DNA of 64,000 bases from Litoreibacter arenae DSM 19593 (GTDB taxonomy: Bacteria > Pseudomonadota > Alphaproteobacteria > Rhodobacterales > Rhodobacteraceae), in the NCBI RefSeq assembly GCF_000442275.2, contig NZ_KE557306.1, positions 62,001 to 126,000 on the forward strand. The letters run 5' to 3'. A program made the translations under genes and the position numbers. The notes under the pieces are model-generated. The model did not search any database, was not told where the DNA came from, and was given only the letters and a program-made list of their open reading frames with translations. Below, one piece after another: positions 21,792 through 29,775 of the stretch. Within the stretch, counting starts at the first letter, position 1, and every line of letters begins with the position of its first letter.

Positions 21792-21819
21792 AAAGCCCCG
21801 GATCGTCGGGGCTTTTTTT
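21792..21819 (+). terminator. Rho-independent terminator of the atp operon
   Basis: A stem AAAGCCCCG / CGGGGCTTT with a short loop is followed by a run of seven T. It lies 40 bases after the atpC stop and is one of the two clearest intrinsic terminators in the window. Confidence 0.92.
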
Positions 21820-21909
21820 ATGTGTGCTCAACCGATAAGGGTTAGCTTAAGGAAGGCCGTCATAGTGTCGTCGAAATTGACAAGTACCACGTCCGCGTAA
21901 GGGTCAGGA

Positions 21910-22260
21910 ATGCAGCGATTAACCAGCAATAACATCGGGATAACCCAAGGATCTCGGGTGCTGTTTTCCGACTATATCGACGATGGCCCCATGTGGACCG
22001 GAACCGGCCCCCGCGAGCACAGGTTTGAGGTGACATTCGAGGAGGCCTACGTGGCGCCACCGAACGTGATGGTGTCAATTGCGATGTGGGACAGCGATAC
22101 GAAAACCAACCAGCGCATGGATATTTCTGCCGAGGAGATTACAGAGGCCGGGTTTGATCTTGTGTTCAGGACGTGGGGTGATAGCCGCGTCGCTCGTGTT
22201 CGTGCGAACTGGATCGTGATCGGGTCCTTGCCCAACGAGGACGACTGGGAGCTATATTGA
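21910..22260 (+). CDS. H-type lectin domain protein
   Basis: The 116-residue protein consists of little more than one H-type lectin (discoidin/Helix agglutinin-like) domain: HRFEVTFEEAYVAPPNVMVSIAMWD, RMDISAEEITEAGFDLVFRTWGDSRVARVRANWIVIG. The pattern of R.. V.F, PP.V, D and the closing W(V)xxG matches that family, whose members form trimeric sugar-binding beta-sandwiches. There is no signal peptide, so it is cytoplasmic or exported by another route. It stands alone after the atp terminator. Codon use is a little less GC-rich than the adjacent atp genes. Confidence 0.8.
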   Translation: MQRLTSNNIGITQGSRVLFSDYIDDGPMWTGTGPREHRFEVTFEEAYVAPPNVMVSIAMWDSDTKTNQRMDISAEEITEAGFDLVFRTWGDSRVARVRANWIVIGSLPNEDDWELY

Positions 22261-22298
22261 ATTGACCCAATTGTGCCTGCGGCCCATTATTATTTGAT

Positions 22299-22345
22299 GG
22301 GGGGCTTCGCCCCCAAACCCCCAAGGTATTTGTGAAGCAATGATG
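22299..22345 (+). repeat. Hairpin plus GGTATTTGTGAAGCAATGATG box
   Basis: A GC hairpin (GGGGGC-TTC-GCCCCC) is followed by AACCCCCAAGGTATTTG and TGAAGCAATGATGG. It fills the 87-base gap between two convergent genes (lectin and prs). The box matches copies at 4707-4727 and 47987-48010. It probably serves transcript 3' ends, but this is inference. Confidence 0.6.
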
Positions 22346-22347
22346 GG

Positions 22348-23364
22348 TCAGTTGCTTGGGTAGAGGCTTTCGTAGATCGGCTCCAACGTCTCATTATCGA
22401 ACAGCGAGGAGACGGACATGCCGCCGGAGATGTTCAGGATCGCCTGAGCGAACATCGGGGCGGTCGGCACGATGCGGATGTTTTTGCAAGCCTTGACCTC
22501 TTTGGTGGGCTCGATGCTGTCGGTGATCACCAGGCTTTTCATCACTGAATTGGTGATGCGTTCGACCGCAGGACCGGAGAGGACGCCATGGGTGATGTAG
22601 CTGTGCACCTCTGTCGCGCCCGCAGCCATGAGGACCTCGGCGGCTTTGCAAAGGGTGCCGGCGGTGTCGCAAATATCGTCCACGATAATGCACCGCTTGC
22701 CTTTGACGTCCCCGATGACGGTCATTTCAGCCACTTCGCCCGCCTTTTCGCGGCGCTTGTCGACGATCGACAGGGGGGCCTTGATGCGCTGCGCCAGTTC
22801 GCGGGCGCGAGCCACGCCGCCTACATCGGGTGAGACGACCATGACGTCTTCCATGTCCTTGAAGTGGTGCAGGATATCTAGCGCGAAGATCGGTGACGCG
22901 TAGAGGTTGTCCACCGGCAGATCGAAGAAGCCCTGAATCTGTGCGGCGTGCAGGTCCATTGTCAGGACACGCTCCACGCCCGCCTCCGCAATCAGGTTGG
23001 CGACCAGTTTCGCGGAAATCGGTGTGCGGGCCTTGGTGCGGCGGTCCTGGCGCGCGTAGCCGAAATAGGGGATCACGGCGGTGATGCGCGCGGCCGACGA
23101 GCGGCGCAGCGCGTCGGTCATGATCAGGAGTTCCATCAGGTTGTCATTGGCCGGGTTCGACGTGCTCTGGATAATAAACATATCCTCGCCGCGCACGTTC
23201 TCGAACACCTCCACGAAAATCTCGCCATCGTTGAACCGCTCCACCCGCGTGTCTACCGGCTTGACCGCCTGACCGCGATGCATCGACATGCGCCTGGCGA
23301 TAGCATTGGCCAGCGGCTTGTTCGAGTTACCCGCGATGAGTTTCGGATCGGTGTTGATTGGCAT
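22348..23364 (-). CDS. prs: Ribose-phosphate pyrophosphokinase
   Basis: The 338-residue enzyme makes PRPP from ribose 5-phosphate and ATP for nucleotide, histidine and NAD synthesis. Diagnostic motifs are [56 protein letters not shown] and the PRPP loop [16 protein letters not shown] 23364 gives the conserved [15 protein letters not shown] start and has GGGGA upstream. The frame stays open far upstream, but that extension is not conserved. It is divergent from the isomerase gene. Confidence 0.96.
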   Translation of the reverse strand: MPINTDPKLIAGNSNKPLANAIARRMSMHRGQAVKPVDTRVERFNDGEIFVEVFENVRGEDMFIIQSTSNPANDNLMELLIMTDALRRSSAARITAVIPYFGYARQDRRTKARTPISAKLVANLIAEAGVERVLTMDLHAAQIQGFFDLPVDNLYASPIFALDILHHFKDMEDVMVVSPDVGGVARARELAQRIKAPLSIVDKRREKAGEVAEMTVIGDVKGKRCIIVDDICDTAGTLCKAAEVLMAAGATEVHSYITHGVLSGPAVERITNSVMKSLVITDSIEPTKEVKACKNIRIVPTAPMFAQAILNISGGMSVSSLFDNETLEPIYESLYPSN

Positions 23365-23481
23365 ATGCAGTCCCCGTTTGGCATCTATCACGGACCTGTG
23401 TTCCCCAACCGGCCCGCGTTGCGCACCCCGTAACACCCGACTAGGATTCGCGCAAAGGTTTAACCCCGAGAGGATGTCCAA

Positions 23482-24078
23482 ATGCCACATATAGATTACT
23501 ATTTCGCGACGCTGTCTCCCTACACCTACATGGCAGGCACGCGACTGGAGGATGTGGCTGCCAAGCATGGTGCGACGATCACCTACAAGCCGCTCGACAT
23601 CATGGCGCTGTTTGCCCGCACGGGCGGCACACCGCCACCGCAACGGCACCCAAACCGGCAGGAATGGCGGTTGCAGGAGTTGCGCAGGACAGCCAAGAAA
23701 CTGGACCTGCCGATCAACCTGAAACCTGCGTTTTGGCCTGCGAACCCTGCGCCATCTTCCTACGCGATTATCGCCGCGCAATCGGCAGGGGGCGATGTCG
23801 GTGCTCTGGTTCATGCGTTTACCCGCGCCTGTTGGGCCGAGGATCGCGACATTGCCGATGATGGCGTCGTGCGCGAGGTGCTGGAGAGTTGCGGTTTTGA
23901 TCCCGCGCTGGCCGATAAGGGGCTGCTGGCAGGGGCGGAGCAATACGGGCGCAATTTGGAAGACGCGGTGCTGGCCGGTGTATTCGGTGCGCCGACCTAT
24001 ATCACCGATAGCGACGAGCGCTTCTGGGGGCAGGACCGGATCGAGGATCTGGACCTGCATCTGGCGGGCAAACTCTAG
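23482..24078 (+). CDS. 2-hydroxychromene-2-carboxylate isomerase-like (DsbA family)
   Basis: The 198-residue protein has a thioredoxin-like DsbA/GST-kappa fold with the N-terminal [16 protein letters not shown], where the SPY serine replaces the Cys of oxidoreductases as in HCCA isomerases. [10 protein letters not shown] holds the cis-proline loop. It should be a glutathione-dependent isomerase, classically of aromatic degradation, although no other aromatic catabolism genes are near. It is directly followed, with no gap, by an alpha/beta hydrolase, so the two probably act together. Confidence 0.88.
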   Translation: MPHIDYYFATLSPYTYMAGTRLEDVAAKHGATITYKPLDIMALFARTGGTPPPQRHPNRQEWRLQELRRTAKKLDLPINLKPAFWPANPAPSSYAIIAAQSAGGDVGALVHAFTRACWAEDRDIADDGVVREVLESCGFDPALADKGLLAGAEQYGRNLEDAVLAGVFGAPTYITDSDERFWGQDRIEDLDLHLAGKL

Positions 24079-24810
24079 ATGCCTGACGCGCTGCTTTTGC
24101 ACGGCATGCTCGCCGACAGGCGGGTATGGCGGTCGGTGATCGCGGAATTTCCGGATTTGGACTGCGCAACGATGGACCTGCCCGGACATGGGGCCGCCGT
24201 TGACTGGGACGGCGGCGATTATCAGACGCAGGCGTTTCGCATGGCTGAAGCCGCATTCGACGCACCCCTGCACCTGATCGGCCATTCTTACGGGGCAACC
24301 GTTGCGCTGCGGCTGGCTGTCGAACGACCTGAACTCTTGCGCAGCCTGACGCTGGTGGAGCCGGTGTTCTTCTACGCGGCCAAACAGGCCGCGCCAGAGC
24401 TGTTCGCCGACTATGCCACGCGGGCAGTGCCTGTTCTGGACGCCATTGCAGCGGGCGACAACATGCGCGCCGCAGAGCTGTTTTTAGCAGACTGGGGTGT
24501 GAAAGGCGGCTGGGCAAAAATGCCTGAAGACGCCCGCGACGCCATTGCCGCGCGTATGCCCCTGATAGCCGTTACCGCTGACGGTCTGGAAAAGGACACA
24601 GGGCGCATCTGGCCGCGATTGCCGGACGTGACATGTCCCGTTTTAATCGTCACCGGTGGGAAGTCCGACCCCGTGATGCCTGAAATCGTGCGCGGGTTGG
24701 AGAACCGTTTCGAGAATTGCACCAGCGTCCAAATCGACGATGCTGGCCACATGATCCCCGTCACCCATGGCCCGCAACTGGCGGCGCATATTGCTGGGTT
24801 TATGGCCTAG
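24079..24810 (+). CDS. Alpha/beta-fold hydrolase
   Basis: The 243-residue protein has the oxyanion-hole stretch [12 protein letters not shown], the nucleophile elbow [15 protein letters not shown] (Ser about residue 75), and a C-terminal [15 protein letters not shown] with the catalytic His. It resembles MhpC/haloperoxidase-type esterases. The start codon follows the isomerase stop directly. Its TAG stop overlaps the stop of the convergent threonine aldolase gene inside CTAG (24807-24810). The substrate is not evident. Confidence 0.88.
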   Translation: MPDALLLHGMLADRRVWRSVIAEFPDLDCATMDLPGHGAAVDWDGGDYQTQAFRMAEAAFDAPLHLIGHSYGATVALRLAVERPELLRSLTLVEPVFFYAAKQAAPELFADYATRAVPVLDAIAAGDNMRAAELFLADWGVKGGWAKMPEDARDAIAARMPLIAVTADGLEKDTGRIWPRLPDVTCPVLIVTGGKSDPVMPEIVRGLENRFENCTSVQIDDAGHMIPVTHGPQLAAHIAGFMA

Positions 24811-25859
24811 CCGCGCAGAAGGGCTGTAAGCTGGTCAATTTCTGCGGCGGATTTCGACCAGTCGCAGACCATGCGACAGCGGATCAATTCGCCGTCAGGG
24901 CCGTCAAGTGGGGCGTCGGATGGGAAGAGATAATACTGCGCCCCGGCATCCATCGCGCGGCGATGGGCGGCACGCGGCAGGTGCGCGAAGACCATGTTGG
25001 CCTCGGGCGTGTCGGGAATTACGGCACCTGCGACGGTTTCGAGCCCTTCAACCAGCCGCGCGCAATTGGCGTTGGCCTTTGCACCAAGCTCCAGCCACAG
25101 GTTGCCTGTCAGATAAGCCTCCATCTGGGCGGACAGGTAGCGGTGCTTGGAGAACAGATGCGCACCGCGTTTGCGGCGCAGCTCAAACTCCCATGCTTTC
25201 TCCGGCTCGAAGAAGATCACCGCCTCGACGCCCGCGCAGCCGTTTTTAGTGCCTCCGAAGGACACCATGTCGATGCCCGCCTTCCACGTCATTTCAGCAG
25301 CGGAGCAGCCGAGCGCGGCGCAAGCGTTGGCAAAGCGGGCGCCATCGAGATGGGTTTTGAGGCCGTACTCCTTCGCAATTGCGGTGAGCCGCGCAATTTC
25401 CTCCAATGTGTAGATCGTGCCGACCTCGGTGGCCTGCGTGATCGTCACCGGCCCGCGCTGGACGCTATGCACGTCTTTCTGGCCGGTGCCTTTGATCGCC
25501 TGTCGTAGCGCATCGGGGTCCATTTTGGCACCCGCGCCCTCGACCAAGGTCAGTTTCGCGCCATTTGTGTAAAACTCTGGTGAGCCGCATTCGTCCTCTT
25601 CGACATGGGCGACGCGGTGGGCAAAGATCGTCTCCCACGGGTTTGTATAGGTGGCCAAAGCCAGCGCGTTGGCGGCAGTGCCCGTGGCGACCAGATAAAC
25701 CGTGGCCTCGGGTGCTTCAAACTTGGTGCGGATCAGATCGCGGACACGCGGCATGATCGTGTCGTTGCCATAGGGCATCTCGTAGCCCGCATTCGCTTTT
25801 ACGATGGCGTCCAGCACGCTCGGATGCATCGGGCCTGCATTGTCGGAGGCGAAATTCAT
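24807..25859 (-). CDS. ltaE: Low-specificity L-threonine aldolase
   Basis: The 350-residue PLP enzyme cleaves L-threonine/allo-threonine to glycine and acetaldehyde. It shows FASDNAGPMHPSVLDAI, TGTAANALAL, THLDGARFANA and SFGGTKNGCAGVEAV with the PLP lysine. ATG 25859 gives the conserved MNFASDN start and lies 4 bases after the stop of the ycgN-like gene, so it is the last gene of a maoC-like/ribF/ycgN-like/ltaE run on the minus strand. The stop overlaps that of the convergent hydrolase. Confidence 0.92.
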   Translation of the reverse strand: MNFASDNAGPMHPSVLDAIVKANAGYEMPYGNDTIMPRVRDLIRTKFEAPEATVYLVATGTAANALALATYTNPWETIFAHRVAHVEEDECGSPEFYTNGAKLTLVEGAGAKMDPDALRQAIKGTGQKDVHSVQRGPVTITQATEVGTIYTLEEIARLTAIAKEYGLKTHLDGARFANACAALGCSAAEMTWKAGIDMVSFGGTKNGCAGVEAVIFFEPEKAWEFELRRKRGAHLFSKHRYLSAQMEAYLTGNLWLELGAKANANCARLVEGLETVAGAVIPDTPEANMVFAHLPRAAHRRAMDAGAQYYLFPSDAPLDGPDGELIRCRMVCDWSKSAAEIDQLTALLRG

Positions 25860-25863
25860 GGGG

Positions 25864-26328
25864 TTAGTCCTCGATGATATAGTTTTCCCACTCGTCCTCC
25901 GGTACCTCGAATTCCGGCACCGTCCAGCCTTGCACGGAAATACCGGCGTCATGGACGCTCTGCGCGGTGCCGGAGATCAGCGGGTGCCAGTCATACAGCG
26001 CCTTGCCCTCATGGAGCAGCCGGTAGGCGCAGGTGGGCGGCATCCAATAGCCGATTTCGTCGATATTCTTCGGGGTCAGGACCACGCAGTCGGGCACGAA
26101 CTGCTTGCGGATGTCATATTGCGCGCAGCGACAGGTCTCGCCGTCCAGCAGACGGCAGGCGATGCGGGTAAACGCGATTTCCATCGTGTCTTCGTCTTCG
26201 AGCTTGTTCAGACAGCAGCGCCCGCAGCCATCGCAAAGCGCCTCCCATTCCTTGGGCGCCATGTTCTTTAGCGGGACTTTCTCCCAGAACTTGTGGCGCA
26301 GGCCGTCGCGCTGGATCGGGTCTTTCAT
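25864..26328 (-). CDS. YcgN-family cysteine cluster protein (UPF0260)
   Basis: The 154-residue protein has the CDGCGRCCLNKLED cluster near residue 32 and further cysteines at CRLLDGETCRCAQY, VPDCVVL and PPTCAYRL, the pattern of the YcgN/YkgJ family thought to bind zinc or an iron-sulfur centre. The function is unknown. Its ATG overlaps the ribF stop (ATGA), so the two are translationally coupled. The acidic C-terminus (DEWENYIIED) is typical. Confidence 0.9.
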   Translation of the reverse strand: MKDPIQRDGLRHKFWEKVPLKNMAPKEWEALCDGCGRCCLNKLEDEDTMEIAFTRIACRLLDGETCRCAQYDIRKQFVPDCVVLTPKNIDEIGYWMPPTCAYRLLHEGKALYDWHPLISGTAQSVHDAGISVQGWTVPEFEVPEDEWENYIIED

Positions 26329-27257
26329 AGCGCCGCCAGAATGCTACGTGCCCGGGCGCAATCGGCGTCCATCTGAGTGACAAGATCGTCGACGCTGTCG
26401 AATTTCAACTCCCCCCGCAGATAGTCCACAAGCGCGACGGACAAGGTTTCACCGTAGATGTCGCCTTTGAAGTCGAACAGGAAACTCTCGCAATTTGGCG
26501 TATTGATGCCAAACATCGGGCGCACGCCGATAGAGGCCGCGCCGTGATAGCTGCCCTTATGCGGGCCGGTCAGCACGTCGACCAGCACGGCGTAGACGCC
26601 GAATTTTGGCGGGTGCAGCCCGTCGATGGACATGTTTGCGGTGGGGTAGCCCAATTCGCGGCCCCTTTGTGCGCCTTGGATGACTTCACCCTCGATGCGG
26701 TGCCAGTGACTTAGCATTTCGGCGGCATCGCGGGGGCGACCTTCGGACAGAGCGGTGCGGATATTGGTCGAAGATATGCGCGCGGTGTCTTGCGTGACCA
26801 GATCGGCGATGGTGACGCCAAAGCCGTGTTTCGCCCCGAACTCCGCCAGCATGTCAGCGTTGCCTGCGCGACCCTTACCAAAGCAGAAATCGGCACCGAC
26901 GACCACATGGGTCAGCCCAAGTCCCTTGGCGATCACATCGCGGGCGAATTCCTCGGCGGTCAGGCTGGACAGGTTGGTGTTGAAATTCAGCTGGTAGAGC
27001 CGTTCGACCCCCAGCTTCTCAAGCCGGTGTGCCTTGGCCTCTGCGTTCATCAGGCGAAACGGGGGGGCATCCTTGGCGAAGAACTCGCGCGGATGCGGCT
27101 CGAAGGTGACAATGCCGAGCGGCGCGTCAGGCACGGCTTCGCGCGCCATGTCGATCACCGCGCGATGCCCGATATGGACGCCGTCGAAATTGCCGATGGC
27201 TGCGGTCGCACCACGGTCTTCGGGTCTGACAAACTGGTAGTCTCGGATAATCCTCAT
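26325..27257 (-). CDS. ribF: Bifunctional riboflavin kinase / FAD synthetase
   Basis: The 310-residue enzyme phosphorylates riboflavin to FMN and adenylates FMN to FAD. The N-terminal nucleotidyltransferase domain has AAIGNFDGVHIGHRAVI and TFEPHPREFF, and the C-terminal kinase domain has LGYPTANMSIDGLHPPKFGVYAV and NCESFLFDF. ATG 27257 gives MRIIRDYQFVRPEDRG; the in-frame extension upstream is not conserved. No FMN riboswitch is visible upstream: the 39-base gap to the maoC-like gene is too short. Confidence 0.95.
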   Translation of the reverse strand: MRIIRDYQFVRPEDRGATAAIGNFDGVHIGHRAVIDMAREAVPDAPLGIVTFEPHPREFFAKDAPPFRLMNAEAKAHRLEKLGVERLYQLNFNTNLSSLTAEEFARDVIAKGLGLTHVVVGADFCFGKGRAGNADMLAEFGAKHGFGVTIADLVTQDTARISSTNIRTALSEGRPRDAAEMLSHWHRIEGEVIQGAQRGRELGYPTANMSIDGLHPPKFGVYAVLVDVLTGPHKGSYHGAASIGVRPMFGINTPNCESFLFDFKGDIYGETLSVALVDYLRGELKFDSVDDLVTQMDADCARARSILAAL

Positions 27258-27296
27258 GGCGTCCGAGGTAAACGCCGTGCGGCAGGGGTGCAAGCG

Positions 27297-27755
27297 TTAG
27301 TCGAACTTGCGTGAGGGGGCCAGGACCACGGCCTCGCCCTTTAGGACGTTCTTGCCGTCCACTTCGCAGCGCGTGTGCATGGTCACGCGGCGTTTGGCGT
27401 GGTCGATCTCGGTCACTTCAACCTCGGCCATGACCATGTCGCCGGGGCGCACGGGGGCAAGAAACTTCAGCGACTGGCCCAGATAAACCGTGCCGTGGCC
27501 GGGCAGTTGCTCGCCAATGACGGCGGAAATCAGTCCGGCGGTCAGCATCCCGTGGGCGATGCGGCCCTCGAAGATGGTGTCCTGCGCGTAGTCGTCATCC
27601 AGATGCACCGGATTGTGGTCCGTTGAAATTTCGGCGAACAACTCGATGTCGCGGTCGGTGACCTGCTTGCGCAGATGCCGCTTCATGCCGATTTCAATAT
27701 CCTCGATGCAGATGGTGCCGCGGGGAAGGTTGTCTGTGCGATGAACGTCGAGCAT
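27297..27755 (-). CDS. MaoC-like (R)-hydratase/dehydratase
   Basis: The 152-residue hot-dog fold protein has the hydratase motif AEISTDHNPVHLDDDYA, with the catalytic Asp/His pair, and IFEGRIAHGMLTAGLISA. It should hydrate an enoyl thioester or dehydrate a 3-hydroxyacyl thioester. Its partner pathway is not visible here; ribF follows after 39 bases. Confidence 0.88.
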   Translation of the reverse strand: MLDVHRTDNLPRGTICIEDIEIGMKRHLRKQVTDRDIELFAEISTDHNPVHLDDDYAQDTIFEGRIAHGMLTAGLISAVIGEQLPGHGTVYLGQSLKFLAPVRPGDMVMAEVEVTEIDHAKRRVTMHTRCEVDGKNVLKGEAVVLAPSRKFD

Positions 27756-27837
27756 GGCGCGTAACTTTCAAACAAGAGAACTGACAGGTTTGAAAGATAA
27801 TTACTTTGCAGGCGCAGAAAAGTCCAGACTTTTTGTC

Positions 27838-28710
27838 CTAGCGCAGGAAGCCGATCGTGTAGGTCGGTGACACCATTTCCTTTGCCAGATAGGCCTCCAG
27901 CGCGTCTGCGTCGGGTTGCTGCGACGTTTTGGTCTCGGCGGCGGCAAGACCGCCAGAGATGAACAGGGAATCAATATCCTCGCCCATCGCGCCACGAATA
28001 TCCGTTAACACGCCATCGCCGATGCACAGGATGCGGTCGTCCGGGACGGATTTGCCCAAGGCAGCCAGCCTGCGGCGGGCAAGGTCGTAAATAGGGGGGT
28101 GAGGCTTGCCGAAATAAAGGCTCTGGCCGCCCATTTCGGTATAGAGTGCGGCCAAAGCACCAGCGCACCATTCACGGGTATCACCGCGATCCACCACGAT
28201 ATCGGGGTTGGCGCAGAGCAGCTTCAGCCCCTTCTGCTTGGCGTAAAGGAATTCCGGTCGCATGACGGCAGGGTCGGCCTGCGGGTCGAACGGGCCGCAG
28301 CAGACGATGCCTTCGGCCTCTTCCAGCGGAACCTGCTCGATGGCGACGGGGTCTTCCACGATTTCCAGCGGGTCGAAGAAGGTCTGGTCGTGCGGCTGGC
28401 CGATGAAATAGACCTTCGAGCCGACCGCCCCGTTGAACATCGCAAACCGCGCGCTGTCGCCGGAGGTGGCGATCACGTCCCAGCTGTCGTCTGCCACACC
28501 GATCTTGTCGAGCTGCTTGGCCACAGACCCGCGGTGGCGCGGCGCGTTGGTGACAAAAACCACCTTCCCGCCCTTGCCGCGATACTCCTGCATCGCGGTC
28601 ACTGCGTCTGCGAAAGGCTCCAGCCCGTTGTGGATGCACCCCCACAGGTCCACGAACAGCGCGTCATAGCGGTCGGAAATCTCGGACAGGTTGGTGATGA
28701 TCTGGGTCAT
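27838..28710 (-). CDS. HAD-superfamily hydrolase, TIGR01459 type
   Basis: The 290-residue protein has the first HAD motif as FVDLWGCIHNG, a second motif VVFVTNAPRHRG, and a C-terminal ILCIGDGVLTDIRGA with the metal-binding aspartates. This is the class IIA (NagD-like) arrangement typical of the alphaproteobacterial TIGR01459 family. It is a cytoplasmic phosphatase of unknown substrate. It lies between ppaC and the maoC-like gene on the same strand. Confidence 0.9.
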   Translation of the reverse strand: MTQIITNLSEISDRYDALFVDLWGCIHNGLEPFADAVTAMQEYRGKGGKVVFVTNAPRHRGSVAKQLDKIGVADDSWDVIATSGDSARFAMFNGAVGSKVYFIGQPHDQTFFDPLEIVEDPVAIEQVPLEEAEGIVCCGPFDPQADPAVMRPEFLYAKQKGLKLLCANPDIVVDRGDTREWCAGALAALYTEMGGQSLYFGKPHPPIYDLARRRLAALGKSVPDDRILCIGDGVLTDIRGAMGEDIDSLFISGGLAAAETKTSQQPDADALEAYLAKEMVSPTYTIGFLR

Positions 28711-28735
28711 GGGGGCCTCTGGGTTAGGGTGTGGC

Positions 28736-28760
28736 GGCGGGCGCTGCGTGGACGCCCGCC
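28736..28760. other. GC-rich hairpin between ppaC and the HAD gene
   Basis: An 8-base perfect inverted repeat (GGCGGGCG / CGCCCGCC, 9-base loop) lies in the 59-base gap behind ppaC. There is no T-run, so it is a stability or attenuation hairpin rather than a clear terminator. Confidence 0.5.
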
Positions 28761-28769
28761 CGCCATGGA

Positions 28770-29687
28770 TCAGACCTTCAGGGAAGGAATGATCTGCTTT
28801 TTGCGGCTCATAATGCCGGGCAGCACGACGCTGTCACCTGAAACGTTTGCGCCGAAGGATTGTTCCGCCACGCGCTTGGACAGATCGTTGGGGATCAGCA
28901 TCGTGGCTTCCTCGTTGAGGATGTCGACGACGAACAGCAAAACCTCGTTCACCTTGTCCTCACCGGCGACGGTGGGCATGGCTTCCATGAGTTCGGCCTT
29001 GCGGTCGAGCACCATTTTGGGGCTGGTCGTCTCCAGCACCGAGACGCGGAACTTCACGCCGTCCACTTCGTATTCCTTGCTGTCCATCCGCAGCAACTCC
29101 GCCGCCGAGAACGCCGACACGTCGGATTTTGCCGCGAACATTTCGGCCGCATAGTCCGCAATATCCACGCCCAGCTCGCCCGCCAGTTTTTCGGCGAGGA
29201 CGCGGTCCGTGTCGGTGGTGGTGGGGGAGCGGAACTCGAGAGTGTCGGACAGGATGCAGGACAGCATAGCGCCCTTGATAGCCTCGGGCATTTCTGCGGC
29301 GGTTTCTCCCATCAGGTCGTGCATGATGGTCGCGGTGCAGGCCAGGGGGCGAATGTTGATGTCGATGGCGGCTGCGGTTTGCAGCCCGCCGACCAGCCGG
29401 TGGTGGTCGATGATCGCACGCACATCCGCGCTGTTGATGTTGTCGGGCAATTCGGCGGGGTTGTTGGTGTCGACGATTACGCAAGGTTGCCCGTCGGCCA
29501 CGTTGTCGATGATTTCCGGCTTCGGCAGGCTCCAGCGTTCAAGTACGAACGCGGCCTCGGTGTTGGGCTCGCCCAGCAGCTTGGCGGTGGCGTTTCCGCC
29601 GGTGTGGTTGAGATACCATTCCCAGATCAACGGCGAGCCGGTGCTGTCGGTGTCAGGGGATTTGTGGCCGAAAACGAAAGTGGTCAT
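28770..29687 (-). CDS. ppaC: Manganese-dependent inorganic pyrophosphatase
   Basis: The 305-residue DHH-family enzyme has FGHKSPDTDSTGSPL at the N-terminus, CVIVDTNNPAELP, AIIDHHRLVGG (the DHH motif) and the C-terminal GIMSRKKQIIPSL that binds pyrophosphate. It hydrolyses PPi in the cytoplasm. Family II pyrophosphatase is less common in Gram-negatives than family I, but is regular in marine Rhodobacteraceae. Confidence 0.95.
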   Translation of the reverse strand: MTTFVFGHKSPDTDSTGSPLIWEWYLNHTGGNATAKLLGEPNTEAAFVLERWSLPKPEIIDNVADGQPCVIVDTNNPAELPDNINSADVRAIIDHHRLVGGLQTAAAIDINIRPLACTATIMHDLMGETAAEMPEAIKGAMLSCILSDTLEFRSPTTTDTDRVLAEKLAGELGVDIADYAAEMFAAKSDVSAFSAAELLRMDSKEYEVDGVKFRVSVLETTSPKMVLDRKAELMEAMPTVAGEDKVNEVLLFVVDILNEEATMLIPNDLSKRVAEQSFGANVSGDSVVLPGIMSRKKQIIPSLKV

Positions 29688-29775
29688 TGAAGAAGCGTCC
29701 TTGCGATGGAGGTGGTCTTTGCGCGCCTTATAGGAGGCAGAGATTGCCTTGTCACGTCAGCTGCGATGCGGCGAA

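Noticed and set aside
23365-24285. Large N-terminal extension of prs
   Set aside because: The frame is open upstream but lies across the divergent isomerase gene; family members start at MPINTDPK.
27258-27296. FMN riboswitch for ribF
   Set aside because: The gap upstream of ribF is only 39 bases, too short for an RFN element.
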